Source of the DNA: an uncultured Bacteroidales bacterium
GTDB taxonomy: Bacteria > Bacteroidota > Bacteroidia > Bacteroidales > Muribaculaceae
Reading direction: 5' to 3'
NCBI GenBank assembly: GCA_947176235.1
Contig: CAMWPM010000008.1
Coordinates: 1-64,000 of the forward strand
DNA: 64,000 bases
Shown here: positions 43,727-52,917 of the stretch, piece after piece
Layout of the letters: the number at the start of each line of letters is the position of its first letter
How positions within the stretch are numbered: position 1 is the stretch's first letter
Made by a program: the position numbers and the translations under genes
Notes under the pieces: generated by a model
Database searches by the model: none
Told to the model about the DNA's origin: nothing
Seen by the model: only the letters and a program-made list of their open reading frames with translations

Positions 43727-43963
43727 TCACCTTGATCGTTCTATCAGCGTGCCTCTCACGGCTTGTGCTCGCTCCGAGTCATCATCGTAGTCACGGTGAA
43801 GGATGTCGGGAAACAGAAAGAGCTTGAACACCAGGAAAAACAGTATCAGCTTGATGATTATGAGCGCCCAGAGTTTTTTCCCGACCGTCATCGACCGGAA
43901 TCCCTCTGCGTAGAACCGGAACACCCGCCCCGGCACCGCCATCAATGTCTGCATCGCGTTCAT
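43727..43963 (-). CDS. DUF4492 small membrane protein
   Basis: 78 residues with one hydrophobic segment (KLWALIIIKLILFFLVFKLF, about residues 30-49), preceded by FYAEGFRSMTVGK and followed by FPDILHRDYDD. The family sits immediately before cydAB in many Bacteroidetes. By size, single span and position it resembles an accessory subunit such as CydX, which stabilises the bd oxidase in Proteobacteria, but sequence similarity is not claimed. It is first in the cyd operon. Confidence 0.85.
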   Translation of the reverse strand: MNAMQTLMAVPGRVFRFYAEGFRSMTVGKKLWALIIIKLILFFLVFKLFLFPDILHRDYDDDSERAQAVRGTLIERSR

Positions 43964-43986
43964 TGCTTCTTTTATTCCTTATTTCG

Positions 43987-44016
43987 CAAATTTAAGCAAT
44001 TTTTCCCCAAGCCAAA
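43987..44016 (-). promoter_or_regulatory. Candidate promoter of the DUF4492-cydAB operon
   Basis: Minus strand TTTG (44013-44016), 18 nt, TAAATTTG (43987-43994). Spacing is 1-2 nt short of the usual range. Confidence 0.5.
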
Positions 44017-44034
44017 TAAACTTTCCCGTTTTTT

Positions 44035-44065
44035 TTTGTTCTAATGATTAAAGTCATTATCTTTG
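44035..44065 (+). promoter_or_regulatory. Promoter of the Asn/Gly/His-rich gene
   Basis: TTTG (44035-44038), 19 nt, TATCTTTG (44058-44065). The transcription start near 44071 excludes the upstream start of the longer reading from 44063 and supports the ATG at 44141. Confidence 0.7.
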
Positions 44066-44140
44066 ACTTCCTATTATTCAGTCTTTTTGCTGACTGAACG
44101 CTTTTTTTATTCACCACAAACCCTTAAAAACGACGCCGAC

Positions 44141-45256
44141 ATGAAAAATTCAGTTCTTCGTTACGTCACAGTCCTTGCAATGGCTCTGATGTTGGCAATG
44201 TTGCCCCTTGAGGCGCGTTCCCTGACTGACCGCGGTAACGACAATCGCGGCGGCAGCCGTGGCACTCACCGCACTGAGCGCACCCGTTCCGAATCCCGTT
44301 CCCGTTCTTCCGAACGAAAGTCGTCCGATACCAACCGTAGCTCCAACCGCAATGCCGGTACTCGCAACAGCAACAATAACCGTCCCAACCGCGGCACCTT
44401 CGGCAATACCGGAGGTAACCGACAGAATGTCAACCGCGACAAGCACAATGTCGGTCAAGGCAATCATGGGCACGACAATGGTGCCGGAAACTCCGGACAC
44501 GGCAACGGAATCCTTCAGGGTAACCGCGGAGGAGCTGCCGGACATCGTCCCGTCGTCGGCAACCACGGCAACCACAATTCCAACCGTCCCAATGGTAATC
44601 ATAACAACGGTAACCTCAACGGCAACTACCGTCCAGGCAACGGTGGACATAACAACGGGCACTTCAACCCCGGCGGACATGGCAATCACTTCGGACCCGG
44701 CTCTGCCGGCATCGCACGTCCGCCAAAGCATCATGGACACTATCGCCCCGTAGCTCCCGTTCACCCCTATCGCTACACCATGCGTCCACCCCGCCCCGTT
44801 CCCCCGGGCCACTATCGTCCCTACATCGGCCCACGCCGCATGTCGCTCGGTCAGGCTGTCCTTGCCTTCACCCTCGGCTCCGCATTCAATGCCGCTCTCG
44901 ACTTTTTCTTTGACAACGGCTACAGCGTCGGTGGATTCGGCAACGACGTAATCTACCTCAACAACGTCAGCATGTGCAACTACATCTGGCCCGAGACGTC
45001 GCTTTTCTACAACAATGGAATGCTCGCCACCCAGCAGTATTGCTACGCTTCGCCCTACAACGATCGCGCCCGCTTCAACGCCATCTACCGCGACATGTGC
45101 CGGGCTTACGGCAATCCCTACATGCGCAATCTTCCCTCCGGGCTTTCAGCCACATGGATGTCGGGCGGTGGCGATTACATCACTCTCGAGTATCAGCCCA
45201 CCTACTCCCCCGGTGGAGTCCTGAATTTCTTCACCACTCTCACCTTCGGACTCTGA
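44141..45256 (+). CDS. Secreted Asn/Gly/His-rich low-complexity protein
   Basis: 371 residues from the ATG at 44141. The signal peptide reads MKNSVLRYVTVLAMALMLAM. Residues about 28-85 are Arg/Ser/Asn-rich (RTERTRSESRSRSSERK). Residues about 85-215 are a repetitive Asn-Gly-His region (NHGNHNSNRPNGNHNNGNLN). Residues about 245-371 form a compact domain with YIWPETSLFYNNGM and YCYASPYNDRARFNAIYRDM, conserved-looking. No family is recognised. The His-rich stretch could bind metal. It stands between the cyd operon and the T9SS operon on its own promoter, ended by a hairpin at 45300. I saw no T9SS sorting domain. Confidence 0.7.
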   Translation: MKNSVLRYVTVLAMALMLAMLPLEARSLTDRGNDNRGGSRGTHRTERTRSESRSRSSERKSSDTNRSSNRNAGTRNSNNNRPNRGTFGNTGGNRQNVNRDKHNVGQGNHGHDNGAGNSGHGNGILQGNRGGAAGHRPVVGNHGNHNSNRPNGNHNNGNLNGNYRPGNGGHNNGHFNPGGHGNHFGPGSAGIARPPKHHGHYRPVAPVHPYRYTMRPPRPVPPGHYRPYIGPRRMSLGQAVLAFTLGSAFNAALDFFFDNGYSVGGFGNDVIYLNNVSMCNYIWPETSLFYNNGMLATQQYCYASPYNDRARFNAIYRDMCRAYGNPYMRNLPSGLSATWMSGGGDYITLEYQPTYSPGGVLNFFTTLTFGL

Positions 45257-45299
45257 CAGGGAGAGAGTTTCACACTCTCCGGCATCACACAATAATCGG

Positions 45300-45335
45300 C
45301 ATGGTTTCTCCGTTGTATATTACGGGGAAACCATG
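45300..45335 (+). terminator. Terminator-like hairpin before porU
   Basis: A 13-bp stem (45300-45312 with 45323-45335, one G-U) and a 10-nt loop, weak U-run. It is 38 nt before porU. A smaller hairpin GGAGAG/CTCTCC lies at 45260-45280. No porU promoter was found between, so read-through from the upstream gene remains possible. Confidence 0.65.
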
Positions 45336-45373
45336 TTCGGCTTTCTCCGCTATTATCACTCTCATCCTCTTCA

Positions 45374-48300
45374 ATGATTCAAAAATTGATCACCATATTT
45401 CTCCGTCAGCTCGCAGTGCTTCTGCTGCTCATCTTCGCCCCGGTTCACGTCGTGGCATTCGACGCGTCGCGTTATGCTTCGCGGTCGGTTCTCGATTCCG
45501 GTTCGTGGGTGAAGGTCAGCGTAAGCTCCACCGGACTCCACTTCCTTTCCGCCGCAGATCTCCGACGCATGGGTTTCTCCGATCCTGAGGCTGTGCGCAT
45601 ATTCGGCTACGGTGCTCGCCGTATCCCCGACCTCCTCTCTGCCGCCAATTTTGTCGACGACGTTCCGCAGGTTCCGGTTCATGCCTCCTCCAAAGGCGTC
45701 TGGTTCTGGGCAGAAGGCCCCGATGCTCTTTCTTTCTCATCCAAAGGGGCGGTATCGGTTGCCAACAATCCTTTCACCACCGCCGGATATTATTTCCTTA
45801 CCGACGACCCGGCTTTCGAGTCGCTTCGTCCGATCCCCGCTGGCTCGGCTGGAGCTTCATCCTCCCCCGTCACCACTTTCACCGACTACGTGCACCATGA
45901 AGCCGACCTCACATCCCCTGGAGAGAGTGGACATCAGCTTGTTGGCGAAGATTTCCGCCAATCCCCCGCACGCCGTTTCTCCCTCCCGCTTGTCGACGTC
46001 GCTTCTCCTGAAGCATCCCTCGCCGGACGCTTTTTCTCAAGTCTCTCCTCCCCATCCTCCCTCTCCGTATCGGTCGACGGTGCCAAGGCGTCTTCCGTCA
46101 ATCTTAGTCAGGCGTCTTCCGATGTCTCGATCTATGGTGTCAACAACACCTTCACCATCCCACTCTCCCTCGATCCGTCGAAGAATGCCGTTCTTGTTTC
46201 CCTCACCCTTGAGGCGTCACCTTCATCCGTGAGGAAAGCTGCTCTCGACTTTCTCACGCTCAATTATCAGCGTAATCTCCGCCTCAATTCCGGACTTGTT
46301 GACTTTAATGTCACATCTCCATGTGTTTCGGTGGGCAACGCCACTTCATCCACTGTTGTCTGGGACGTCACCGATCCACTTCGCATCCTCTCCATGCGTC
46401 TTTCCGAGCCTGACACTGAAAGCAGGGTCAGCTTCACCGCCAACGCTGCCGCTGGAGTCCGCCACCGTTACGTCGCATGGGATCCCGATGCCTCCGACCG
46501 ACTCCCCGCTCCGGCGTTCGTCGGCAGAGTCGAATCCGCACCGCTTCATTCCCTCCCCGTTCCCCACATGGTCATTTTCACGCCTGTGGAATGGCGTGCC
46601 GAGGCTGAGCGGCTTGCCGAGCATCGCCGTAATTCCTCGGATTCCCTTATCGTCCACGTCATTTCTCTCCCCGACGTCTGGAATGAGTTTGGTTCAGGAA
46701 GTCCCGATGTTGGAGCCATGCGCCGCCTCCTCAAGATGTTCTACGACCGCGGAAAGGCAAATCCGTCAGGTCCGCAGTTGCGCTATGCTCTCATCATGGC
46801 ACGTTCAAGCCACGACAACCGTCGCCTCACCCCACCCGTCGCAGCAATGACCCATCCCCTCGCCCCGTCATGGCAGAGCGAACTCGGGTCCTCCGACTCC
46901 AATTCATTCACCACCGACGACATCCTCGGTATGCTTGACGATGGCTCTGGCAACGACCTCTCCTCCGATAAGCTTTCAATTGCCGTCGGACGCCTCACCG
47001 TGACGTCGACCGAACAGGCACGCATAATAGTCGACAAGATTATTGCCTACGAGACGTCGGCGGAGCGGGGTCAATGGCAACAGCGCTCGGTCATGATAGC
47101 CGACGATGAGGACTACGCACGCCACATGATTCAGGCTGAGGACTTCCTCAATTCGATGGAGCGGGCTGGCGCAGCATCGTCAGTGCTCGTGGATAAGGTC
47201 TACATCGACGCCTTCCCCCTCGTCAACGGCATCGTGCCGGAAGGACGCTCCAGGCTGCATCAGCATCTCGACGACGGCACCCTGTGGCTTTCCTATATCG
47301 GACATGCCAACGCATCTTCGCTTTCAGGCGAAGGCATCCTTACCTATACTGACATTAATCGGCTGTATCTCAAGCACATCCCCTTTATCTATGCCGCCAC
47401 CTGCAACTTCATGCGATGGGATGCTGCAGCCCCTTCAGGCGCTGAGCTACTGCTGTTTACGGAGAAAGGAGGTGTGATAGGAGCAATTTCCGCCTCCCGC
47501 ACCGCCCTCATCACCGACAACGGTTACCTCTCCAATTCCATGGCAAACGTAGCTTTTTCACGCGACTCCGATGGACGCCCGCTGCCGGTTGGCGAAATTT
47601 TCCGCCGCGCGAAAAATGAAATGAGAATCAACGGAGTGAGCGCGCCAAATTCCAACAAGCTCCGCTACGGACTCCTTGCCGATCCCGCCATGAGGCTTGC
47701 TCTCCCTCGCTACTCCATCACTCTCGATGCCGTCAATGGCAAGCCGGTCAATGCCGAAGAGCCCCCGGTGCTCGGCGCACGCTCCCACGTCACCCTCTCA
47801 GGCACTGTCCGCGACGCTGCGGGGCGCACGGTCACCGATTTCTCCGGACGTCTCACCGCCACGCTCTACGATGCAGAGGAGAGCGTCACCACCCTCGCCC
47901 ACGGACAGCACGGCACAGCCTACACCTTCGAGCAGCACGGCAGAAGGCTGATGCTTGTCACCGACACCGTGATCGACGGTCATTTCTCCGCCCGCGCTGT
48001 AATGCCGGCGGAGGTGGCTGACAATTTCCGTCCTGCCACTCTCGCCCTCACAGCTATCGGACGCTCGGAGCAGGCTGCCGGAATCTCCCGCTCCCTCTAC
48101 GTCTACGGCACCGATGACGAAGCACCTGTCGACTCCATCGCGCCTGAGATCATCTCGCTCTACCTCAATCATCCGTCGTTTGCCGACGGTGAGACCGTCA
48201 ACTCCTCCCCCCTGCTTATCGCCGACATCGCCGACGATGTGGCTATCAACATGTCGACTGCTGGCGTGGGACACTCCATGACGGTCACGCTCGACACCCG

Positions 48301-48814
48301 CCCCGACGGATCCGGCTCCACGGTGCTTTCCGACGTCACTTCATTCTACGAGCCCTCCTCGGCTTCTTCCGGTCGCATCACCTATCCCCTCTCCGATCTT
48401 GCCGATGGTCCCCACACCCTCACGCTCCGCATCTGGGACTCGGCTGGAAATTCCGCCTACCGCACCATATCGTTCAATGTCAGCGCAGGTGCCCGTCCGG
48501 TGGTCTACGATCTCTACTCCGACGCCAATCCCGCCACCGACCGTGCCAACTTCTATCTCGTCCACGACCGTCCTGACGCCGATCTGCGCGTCACCGTTGC
48601 CGTCTACGACTTGCTTGGACGTCCCGTGTGGGGGCAGACTGTCGAAGGTCGAGCCGACATGTTCTCCTCATTCCCTGTCACCTGGGACCTCAACGACTCG
48701 TCGGGACGTCGCGTGGCACGCGGCATTTACCTCTACCGCGCCTATATCTCGGAAATCGGAGGTGCCGAATCCAACACCGTAACCCGCAAAATCGCCGTGA
48801 CATCCGGCAGATGA
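45374..48814 (+). CDS. porU: Type IX secretion system sortase PorU
   Basis: 1146 residues. A signal peptide (first ~28 residues) is followed by beta-rich N-terminal domains and a gingipain-like C25 peptidase domain at about residues 400-780. The catalytic dyad is His644 (SYIGHANASS) and Cys677 (FIYAATCNFM). The last ~85 residues (YDLLGRPVWG, GRRVARGIYLYRAYI) form a CTD-like beta domain. PorU cuts the sorting domain off T9SS cargo at the cell surface and attaches the mature protein to a lipopolysaccharide anchor. It is the first gene of a seven-gene plus-strand unit; porT follows after 10 nt. Confidence 0.93.
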   Translation: MIQKLITIFLRQLAVLLLLIFAPVHVVAFDASRYASRSVLDSGSWVKVSVSSTGLHFLSAADLRRMGFSDPEAVRIFGYGARRIPDLLSAANFVDDVPQVPVHASSKGVWFWAEGPDALSFSSKGAVSVANNPFTTAGYYFLTDDPAFESLRPIPAGSAGASSSPVTTFTDYVHHEADLTSPGESGHQLVGEDFRQSPARRFSLPLVDVASPEASLAGRFFSSLSSPSSLSVSVDGAKASSVNLSQASSDVSIYGVNNTFTIPLSLDPSKNAVLVSLTLEASPSSVRKAALDFLTLNYQRNLRLNSGLVDFNVTSPCVSVGNATSSTVVWDVTDPLRILSMRLSEPDTESRVSFTANAAAGVRHRYVAWDPDASDRLPAPAFVGRVESAPLHSLPVPHMVIFTPVEWRAEAERLAEHRRNSSDSLIVHVISLPDVWNEFGSGSPDVGAMRRLLKMFYDRGKANPSGPQLRYALIMARSSHDNRRLTPPVAAMTHPLAPSWQSELGSSDSNSFTTDDILGMLDDGSGNDLSSDKLSIAVGRLTVTSTEQARIIVDKIIAYETSAERGQWQQRSVMIADDEDYARHMIQAEDFLNSMERAGAASSVLVDKVYIDAFPLVNGIVPEGRSRLHQHLDDGTLWLSYIGHANASSLSGEGILTYTDINRLYLKHIPFIYAATCNFMRWDAAAPSGAELLLFTEKGGVIGAISASRTALITDNGYLSNSMANVAFSRDSDGRPLPVGEIFRRAKNEMRINGVSAPNSNKLRYGLLADPAMRLALPRYSITLDAVNGKPVNAEEPPVLGARSHVTLSGTVRDAAGRTVTDFSGRLTATLYDAEESVTTLAHGQHGTAYTFEQHGRRLMLVTDTVIDGHFSARAVMPAEVADNFRPATLALTAIGRSEQAAGISRSLYVYGTDDEAPVDSIAPEIISLYLNHPSFADGETVNSSPLLIADIADDVAINMSTAGVGHSMTVTLDTRPDGSGSTVLSDVTSFYEPSSASSGRITYPLSDLADGPHTLTLRIWDSAGNSAYRTISFNVSAGARPVVYDLYSDANPATDRANFYLVHDRPDADLRVTVAVYDLLGRPVWGQTVEGRADMFSSFPVTWDLNDSSGRRVARGIYLYRAYISEIGGAESNTVTRKIAVTSGR

Positions 48815-48824
48815 TGTCCGATTT

Positions 48825-49565
48825 ATGTGTAAGTTTGTCCGTTGCTTCATCATTATCGCATTTGCAATCGCCTCGCTCTCTGGCAAGGCGGCAAGGCTCA
48901 ACGACCGGATAGAGAACCGCCCCTACGCCGATCTTCGCCGCTGGCACCTCGGATTCGGTGTCAGCACGCTGTTTCAGGACCTTTCGTTTTCCCATTCCGG
49001 GTTTATCACCCCCGGGGGTGAGCAATGGTACATGGAGCAACCCTCTTTTTCGCCGGGATTCGGCGTCAACGGACTTGTCGACCTTCGTCTACATCGCCAC
49101 GTCAACCTCCGTTTCGCCCCCGGCTTGCTCTTCGGCAACCGTCAGATCGAGATGGTCAATCATGGTGTGCCCGGATCCGATGCCGCCACCGCCACGTCTC
49201 TAAGCCAGAACTTGAAGTCTACATTTATTGTACTTCCTTTCGACGTCAAGCTGTCCTCGCTGCGCTACCGCAACTCACGCCCCTACCTCTCACTCGGCGT
49301 CATGCCGGCTATCGACGTCACACGCCGCCGCAACGATTTCCTTCGGCTTCGCCCCGCCGACTGCTATCTGACCGTTGCCATCGGTTGCGATTTCTATCTT
49401 CCGTTCTTCAAACTCATTCCCGAACTGAAATTCTGCTTCGGCATGACCGACGTAATTGACCACGATCGCCCCGACCTGACCGATGATCCCGACAAGTTCA
49501 AGATCACACAGTCACTAAGGCGTGCCACGTCATCGATGGTCATCCTCACCTTCTATTTCGAATAA
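48825..49565 (+). CDS. porT: T9SS outer-membrane protein PorT
   Basis: 246 residues. A signal (MCKFVRCFIIIAFAIASLSG) is followed by NRPYADLRRWHLGFGV, the family-typical start, and an eight-strand beta-barrel (LRFAPGLLFGNRQIEM, LPFDVKLSSLRYRN, LFTFYF-like end). PorT is required for T9SS assembly or function, exact role unknown. Its stop codon is directly followed by the porP ATG (TAA-ATG, zero gap), so the two are coupled. Confidence 0.85.
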   Translation: MCKFVRCFIIIAFAIASLSGKAARLNDRIENRPYADLRRWHLGFGVSTLFQDLSFSHSGFITPGGEQWYMEQPSFSPGFGVNGLVDLRLHRHVNLRFAPGLLFGNRQIEMVNHGVPGSDAATATSLSQNLKSTFIVLPFDVKLSSLRYRNSRPYLSLGVMPAIDVTRRRNDFLRLRPADCYLTVAIGCDFYLPFFKLIPELKFCFGMTDVIDHDRPDLTDDPDKFKITQSLRRATSSMVILTFYFE

Positions 49566-50546
49566 ATGCGACGCTATCAGCTTCTCATCGTCTCAGTTTT
49601 TGTCCTTTCTGTGTCGGCTCTGCGGGCGCAGACGGATGCCGCGCTGTCGCAGTACTGGTTCCTCCCGTCCTACTATAATGCCGCCGCCATCGGGCTCACC
49701 GACTCCATCAACATCCGCGGAGCCGGACGCCTGCAATGGGTTGGAATCGACGGTGCCCCCCGCACCTTCATCGCCGCCGCCGACATGCCCTTGAAGCTCT
49801 CCCGCCGTCACCGCCTCGGCGTCGGTGTGCTTTTCAATCAGGAATCCATCGGACTCTACAACACACTCTCCGTCTCCGCACAGATTGCCTACAATATCCG
49901 CCTGTTCCGCGGCATCCTCACCGTAGGTCTCCAGCCGGGATTTGTCGACCAGTCGTTCAAGGGTTCGGAAGTAGTGCTCCCCGACGGCGACGGATTCCAT
50001 GATTCCAACGACGACGGAATTCCCACTCGCGACATCCGCGGCAACTCCTTCGACCTCGGTGTCGGTCTTTACTACCGACGGGGGGCGTGGTGGGGGGGAT
50101 TTTCCCTCACCCACCTCAATTCCCCTGTCATATCGCTTGATGCTGAGAGCGGTGCGGGCACTCAGCAGCAAAATTTCGAGTTCCGCATCCCCCGCGCACT
50201 TTATTTCATGGCGGGGGGCAATATCCGCGTCCGAAACACGTTATTAGAAGTGATACCCTCGGTCATCGTCCGCAACGCCGCATCGTTCACATCAGCCGAT
50301 TTCACCGCCCGCCTGCGCTACAACCGCACGTTCTCAGCAGGTATCGGTTATCGCTGGCGCGATGCCGTGGCATTGATGCTGATGGCGGAAATCAAGGGCG
50401 TAATCCTCGGCTACGCCTACGATTGTCCGATTTCCGGCGCCATGCGTTCGTCCGGCGGAAGCCACGAGATCGTAGCCGGCTATCGCCTGAAGCTTGACCT
50501 GTCCGAGCCTAATCCCTATCGTCACAAGAGCATCCGCATCCTGTGA
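49566..50546 (+). CDS. porP: T9SS protein PorP/SprF
   Basis: 326 residues. A signal peptide ends near ALRAQ, then TDAALSQYWFLPSYYNAAAI marks the PorP/SprF family. The remaining sequence alternates hydrophobic and polar residues as in outer-membrane barrels (GIGYRWRDAVALMLMAEIK). PorP tethers to the PorKN ring and is needed for secretion, and some SprF homologues carry specific cargo. It lies in the T9SS operon between porT and gldK. Confidence 0.92.
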   Translation: MRRYQLLIVSVFVLSVSALRAQTDAALSQYWFLPSYYNAAAIGLTDSINIRGAGRLQWVGIDGAPRTFIAAADMPLKLSRRHRLGVGVLFNQESIGLYNTLSVSAQIAYNIRLFRGILTVGLQPGFVDQSFKGSEVVLPDGDGFHDSNDDGIPTRDIRGNSFDLGVGLYYRRGAWWGGFSLTHLNSPVISLDAESGAGTQQQNFEFRIPRALYFMAGGNIRVRNTLLEVIPSVIVRNAASFTSADFTARLRYNRTFSAGIGYRWRDAVALMLMAEIKGVILGYAYDCPISGAMRSSGGSHEIVAGYRLKLDLSEPNPYRHKSIRIL

Positions 50547-50589
50547 TTTTTCTCTCTCTGTCTCTCATTTGAATCTACCTCTATTGTCA

Positions 50590-52041
50590 ATGAAATCTCT
50601 GTCACTCCATCATCTCATCATCCCGGCAGCCCTCGCTGCTGTGATCACGTCGTGCGCTTCCGGTTCCCACTCCTCCACCGGTGGTGAAGTCACAGGCGTG
50701 AGCGGCACATATTTCACCGAACCCACTCCCTACGGAATGGTTCTCGTCGACCGCGGACACATCACGATGGGTCCCACCGAGCACGACTCAGTATGGAACG
50801 TCGGAGGCAATCCACGCGGCATCTCTGTCGACGCATTCTGGATGGACGAGACCGAGGTTACCAACGCCAAGTACAAGCAGTTCGTCTACTGGGTGCGCGA
50901 TTCCATCATCCGCGAGCGTCTCGCCGACCCTGCCTACGGTGGCAACGAGGAGTACAAGATCGAGGAGGACCGCGACGGCAACCCCGTGAAGCCCTACCTC
51001 AACTGGCGCAAGCCCATCCCCTGGCGCAATGCCAATGAAGATGAGGCCCGCGCTATCGAAAGCCTCTACCGCATCAATCCCATCACCGGTGTGAAAGAGC
51101 TTGATCCGTCGCAGCTTGTCTACCGTTACGAAGTCTACGACCACGCAGCTGCCGCTAAGCGCCGCAACCGTCTCGATCCCCGCGAGCGCGAGTACAACAC
51201 CGACCTTCCCGTCCCCACCGAAGTCCCTGTCATATCCAAGGACACTGCATGGATCGACGATGACGGAGAGATCGTGCGTCAGACGATCGAGCGCGGTCTC
51301 ACCGGCGACTACGATTTCCTCAACACCTACATTGTCAAGGTCTACCCTGACACCACCGTCTGGGTCAACGACTTCGAGAACTCGCTCAACGACCCCTACG
51401 TTCGCCTGTATTTCTCCAACGCCGGCTACAACGACTATCCCGTCGTGGGCGTCTCGTGGGAGCAAGCCAACGCTTACTGCAACTGGCGCACCGACTTCCT
51501 CCGCCGCTCGCTTGGACGGCAGGGCGTCTACATCGAGCCCTATCGACTCCCCACCGAAGCCGAGTGGGAATATGCAGCCCGTGCAGGTATCATCGAGAAC
51601 AAATATCCCTGGGACGGCGATCTGCCGCTATCCGACGACAAGGGATGCTTCTACGCCAACTTTAAGCCTAACGACGGCAACTACGTCAAGGACGGACACC
51701 TCATCACGTCGAAGGTCGGCACCTATGCCCCCAACGACTTCGGGCTGTTCGACATGGCTGGCAACGTCTCGGAATGGACATCAACAGCCTTCTCCGAGTC
51801 CATCGACCGCATCACCGACGACGTGAACCCTGAGTACCGCTACAACGCCGCTCCCGACGACCCCTACCGCCTCAAGCGGAAGATCGTGCGCGGGGGATCA
51901 TGGAAAGATGTAGCCCACAACGTCCGCTCCGACATCCGAATGTGGGAGTATCAGAACGAGCAGCGTTCGTTCATAGGCTTCCGCTGCGTGCGCTCACAGA
52001 TCGGATTTGCACGCGGCCAGAAGCAGAAATCCCGGAAGTAA
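50590..52041 (+). CDS. gldK: T9SS ring lipoprotein GldK/PorK
   Basis: 483 residues from the ATG at 50590; a longer reading from 50494 lacks a signal and overlaps porP. The lipobox ends VITSC at Cys22. Residues about 60-470 are the formylglycine-generating-enzyme-like fold with RLPTEAEWEYAAR (near 317), FGLFDMAGNVSEW (near 383) and RGGSW (near 433). In PorK the fold is structural, not enzymatic. With GldN it forms the large periplasmic ring of the secretion machine under the outer membrane. Confidence 0.94.
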   Translation: MKSLSLHHLIIPAALAAVITSCASGSHSSTGGEVTGVSGTYFTEPTPYGMVLVDRGHITMGPTEHDSVWNVGGNPRGISVDAFWMDETEVTNAKYKQFVYWVRDSIIRERLADPAYGGNEEYKIEEDRDGNPVKPYLNWRKPIPWRNANEDEARAIESLYRINPITGVKELDPSQLVYRYEVYDHAAAAKRRNRLDPREREYNTDLPVPTEVPVISKDTAWIDDDGEIVRQTIERGLTGDYDFLNTYIVKVYPDTTVWVNDFENSLNDPYVRLYFSNAGYNDYPVVGVSWEQANAYCNWRTDFLRRSLGRQGVYIEPYRLPTEAEWEYAARAGIIENKYPWDGDLPLSDDKGCFYANFKPNDGNYVKDGHLITSKVGTYAPNDFGLFDMAGNVSEWTSTAFSESIDRITDDVNPEYRYNAAPDDPYRLKRKIVRGGSWKDVAHNVRSDIRMWEYQNEQRSFIGFRCVRSQIGFARGQKQKSRK

Positions 52042-52102
52042 TTTCCGTCTCCCGCCAATCTTTGACACCAATCACACCACTGACATAATCACAACTCCGG
52101 CT

Positions 52103-52897
52103 ATGACCAACCTTAAGCGTTACAAGAACCGCATCGAGATTTTCCTCTCAGGCGATTCGGGCCAGCGTTTCTTCAATTTCGCCTACTCCATCGGCGCCGC
52201 CATCGTCATCCTCGGTGCCCTTTTCAAGATCCTCCACCTCCCCGGAGGCAATCTCCTGCTTTCCATCGGTATGGGCACAGAGGTCCTCATGTTCATCCTC
52301 ACGGCGTTCGACCGTCCCCCTCGCGCCTACGCCTGGGAAGAAGTCTTCCCCGTTCTGGAATCACACGATCCCGCCGACCGTCCCGCACCCGGTGCATCCG
52401 GAGGCGTGTCAGGCGTTGTCATTGCCGGCAATGGCGAAAGTGACGTCAATGGCGGTAGCTACGGTGATGGAGCCGCAGTCTCCCAGCCCGGCACGGCAGT
52501 AACGTCGCCGGCAGGAGGCACCGTCGTGGTTGGTGCCGTGGGTGCAACTGCACCCCGGTTGCCCGAATTTGACTCCTCAGCCATCTCCGAAGCCGGACAG
52601 GGTTATGTCGACCAGCTCCGTGCCGTAGTCGACGAAATGGCAGAAATGCGCCGCTCCACTCAGGCACTCAACACCCTCTATGAGATGCAGCTTAAGAACC
52701 TCTCATCTCAGCTCGGTGTCACCGAAGGCACGGGTCGCGACCTTGAGCGTATGCGCCGGCTTATCGAGCAGAGCGCCGAGCAGTCGCGCGTCTACTGCGA
52801 GCAGACTGCCCTGATGGCTGAAAACATGCGCCAGCTCAACGATATCTACGCCCGCATGATCGCGGCAATGTCACGTCAGGCTCCCGCCAATTCCTAA
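52103..52897 (+). CDS. gldL: T9SS inner-membrane motor protein GldL
   Basis: 264 residues from the ATG at 52103. Two transmembrane helices (about 25-45 and 50-68) hold the conserved Lys42 and Glu60 (LGALFKILHLPG, GMGTEVLMFILTA), equivalent to the proton-path residues of known GldL. The next ~60 residues are a Gly/Ala/Ser/Val-rich low-complexity linker (GGVSGVVIAGNG, PAGGTVVVGAVG), longer than in F. johnsoniae. The C-terminal third is a helical coiled region. GldL with GldM forms the proton-driven rotary motor. Confidence 0.93.
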   Translation: MTNLKRYKNRIEIFLSGDSGQRFFNFAYSIGAAIVILGALFKILHLPGGNLLLSIGMGTEVLMFILTAFDRPPRAYAWEEVFPVLESHDPADRPAPGASGGVSGVVIAGNGESDVNGGSYGDGAAVSQPGTAVTSPAGGTVVVGAVGATAPRLPEFDSSAISEAGQGYVDQLRAVVDEMAEMRRSTQALNTLYEMQLKNLSSQLGVTEGTGRDLERMRRLIEQSAEQSRVYCEQTALMAENMRQLNDIYARMIAAMSRQAPANS

Positions 52898-52917
52898 TTT
52901 CTCTCCCCCACGCAGCG

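Noticed and set aside
44063-44140. Longer start for the Asn/Gly/His-rich gene
   Set aside because: The upstream reading begins inside the predicted -7 box (44058-44065) and lacks a signal peptide; the ATG at 44141 starts a clear one.
44250-44760. Repetitive Asn/Gly/His coding sequence as CRISPR or tandem DNA repeat
   Set aside because: The codons vary and there are no regular spacers; the repetition is at the protein level.
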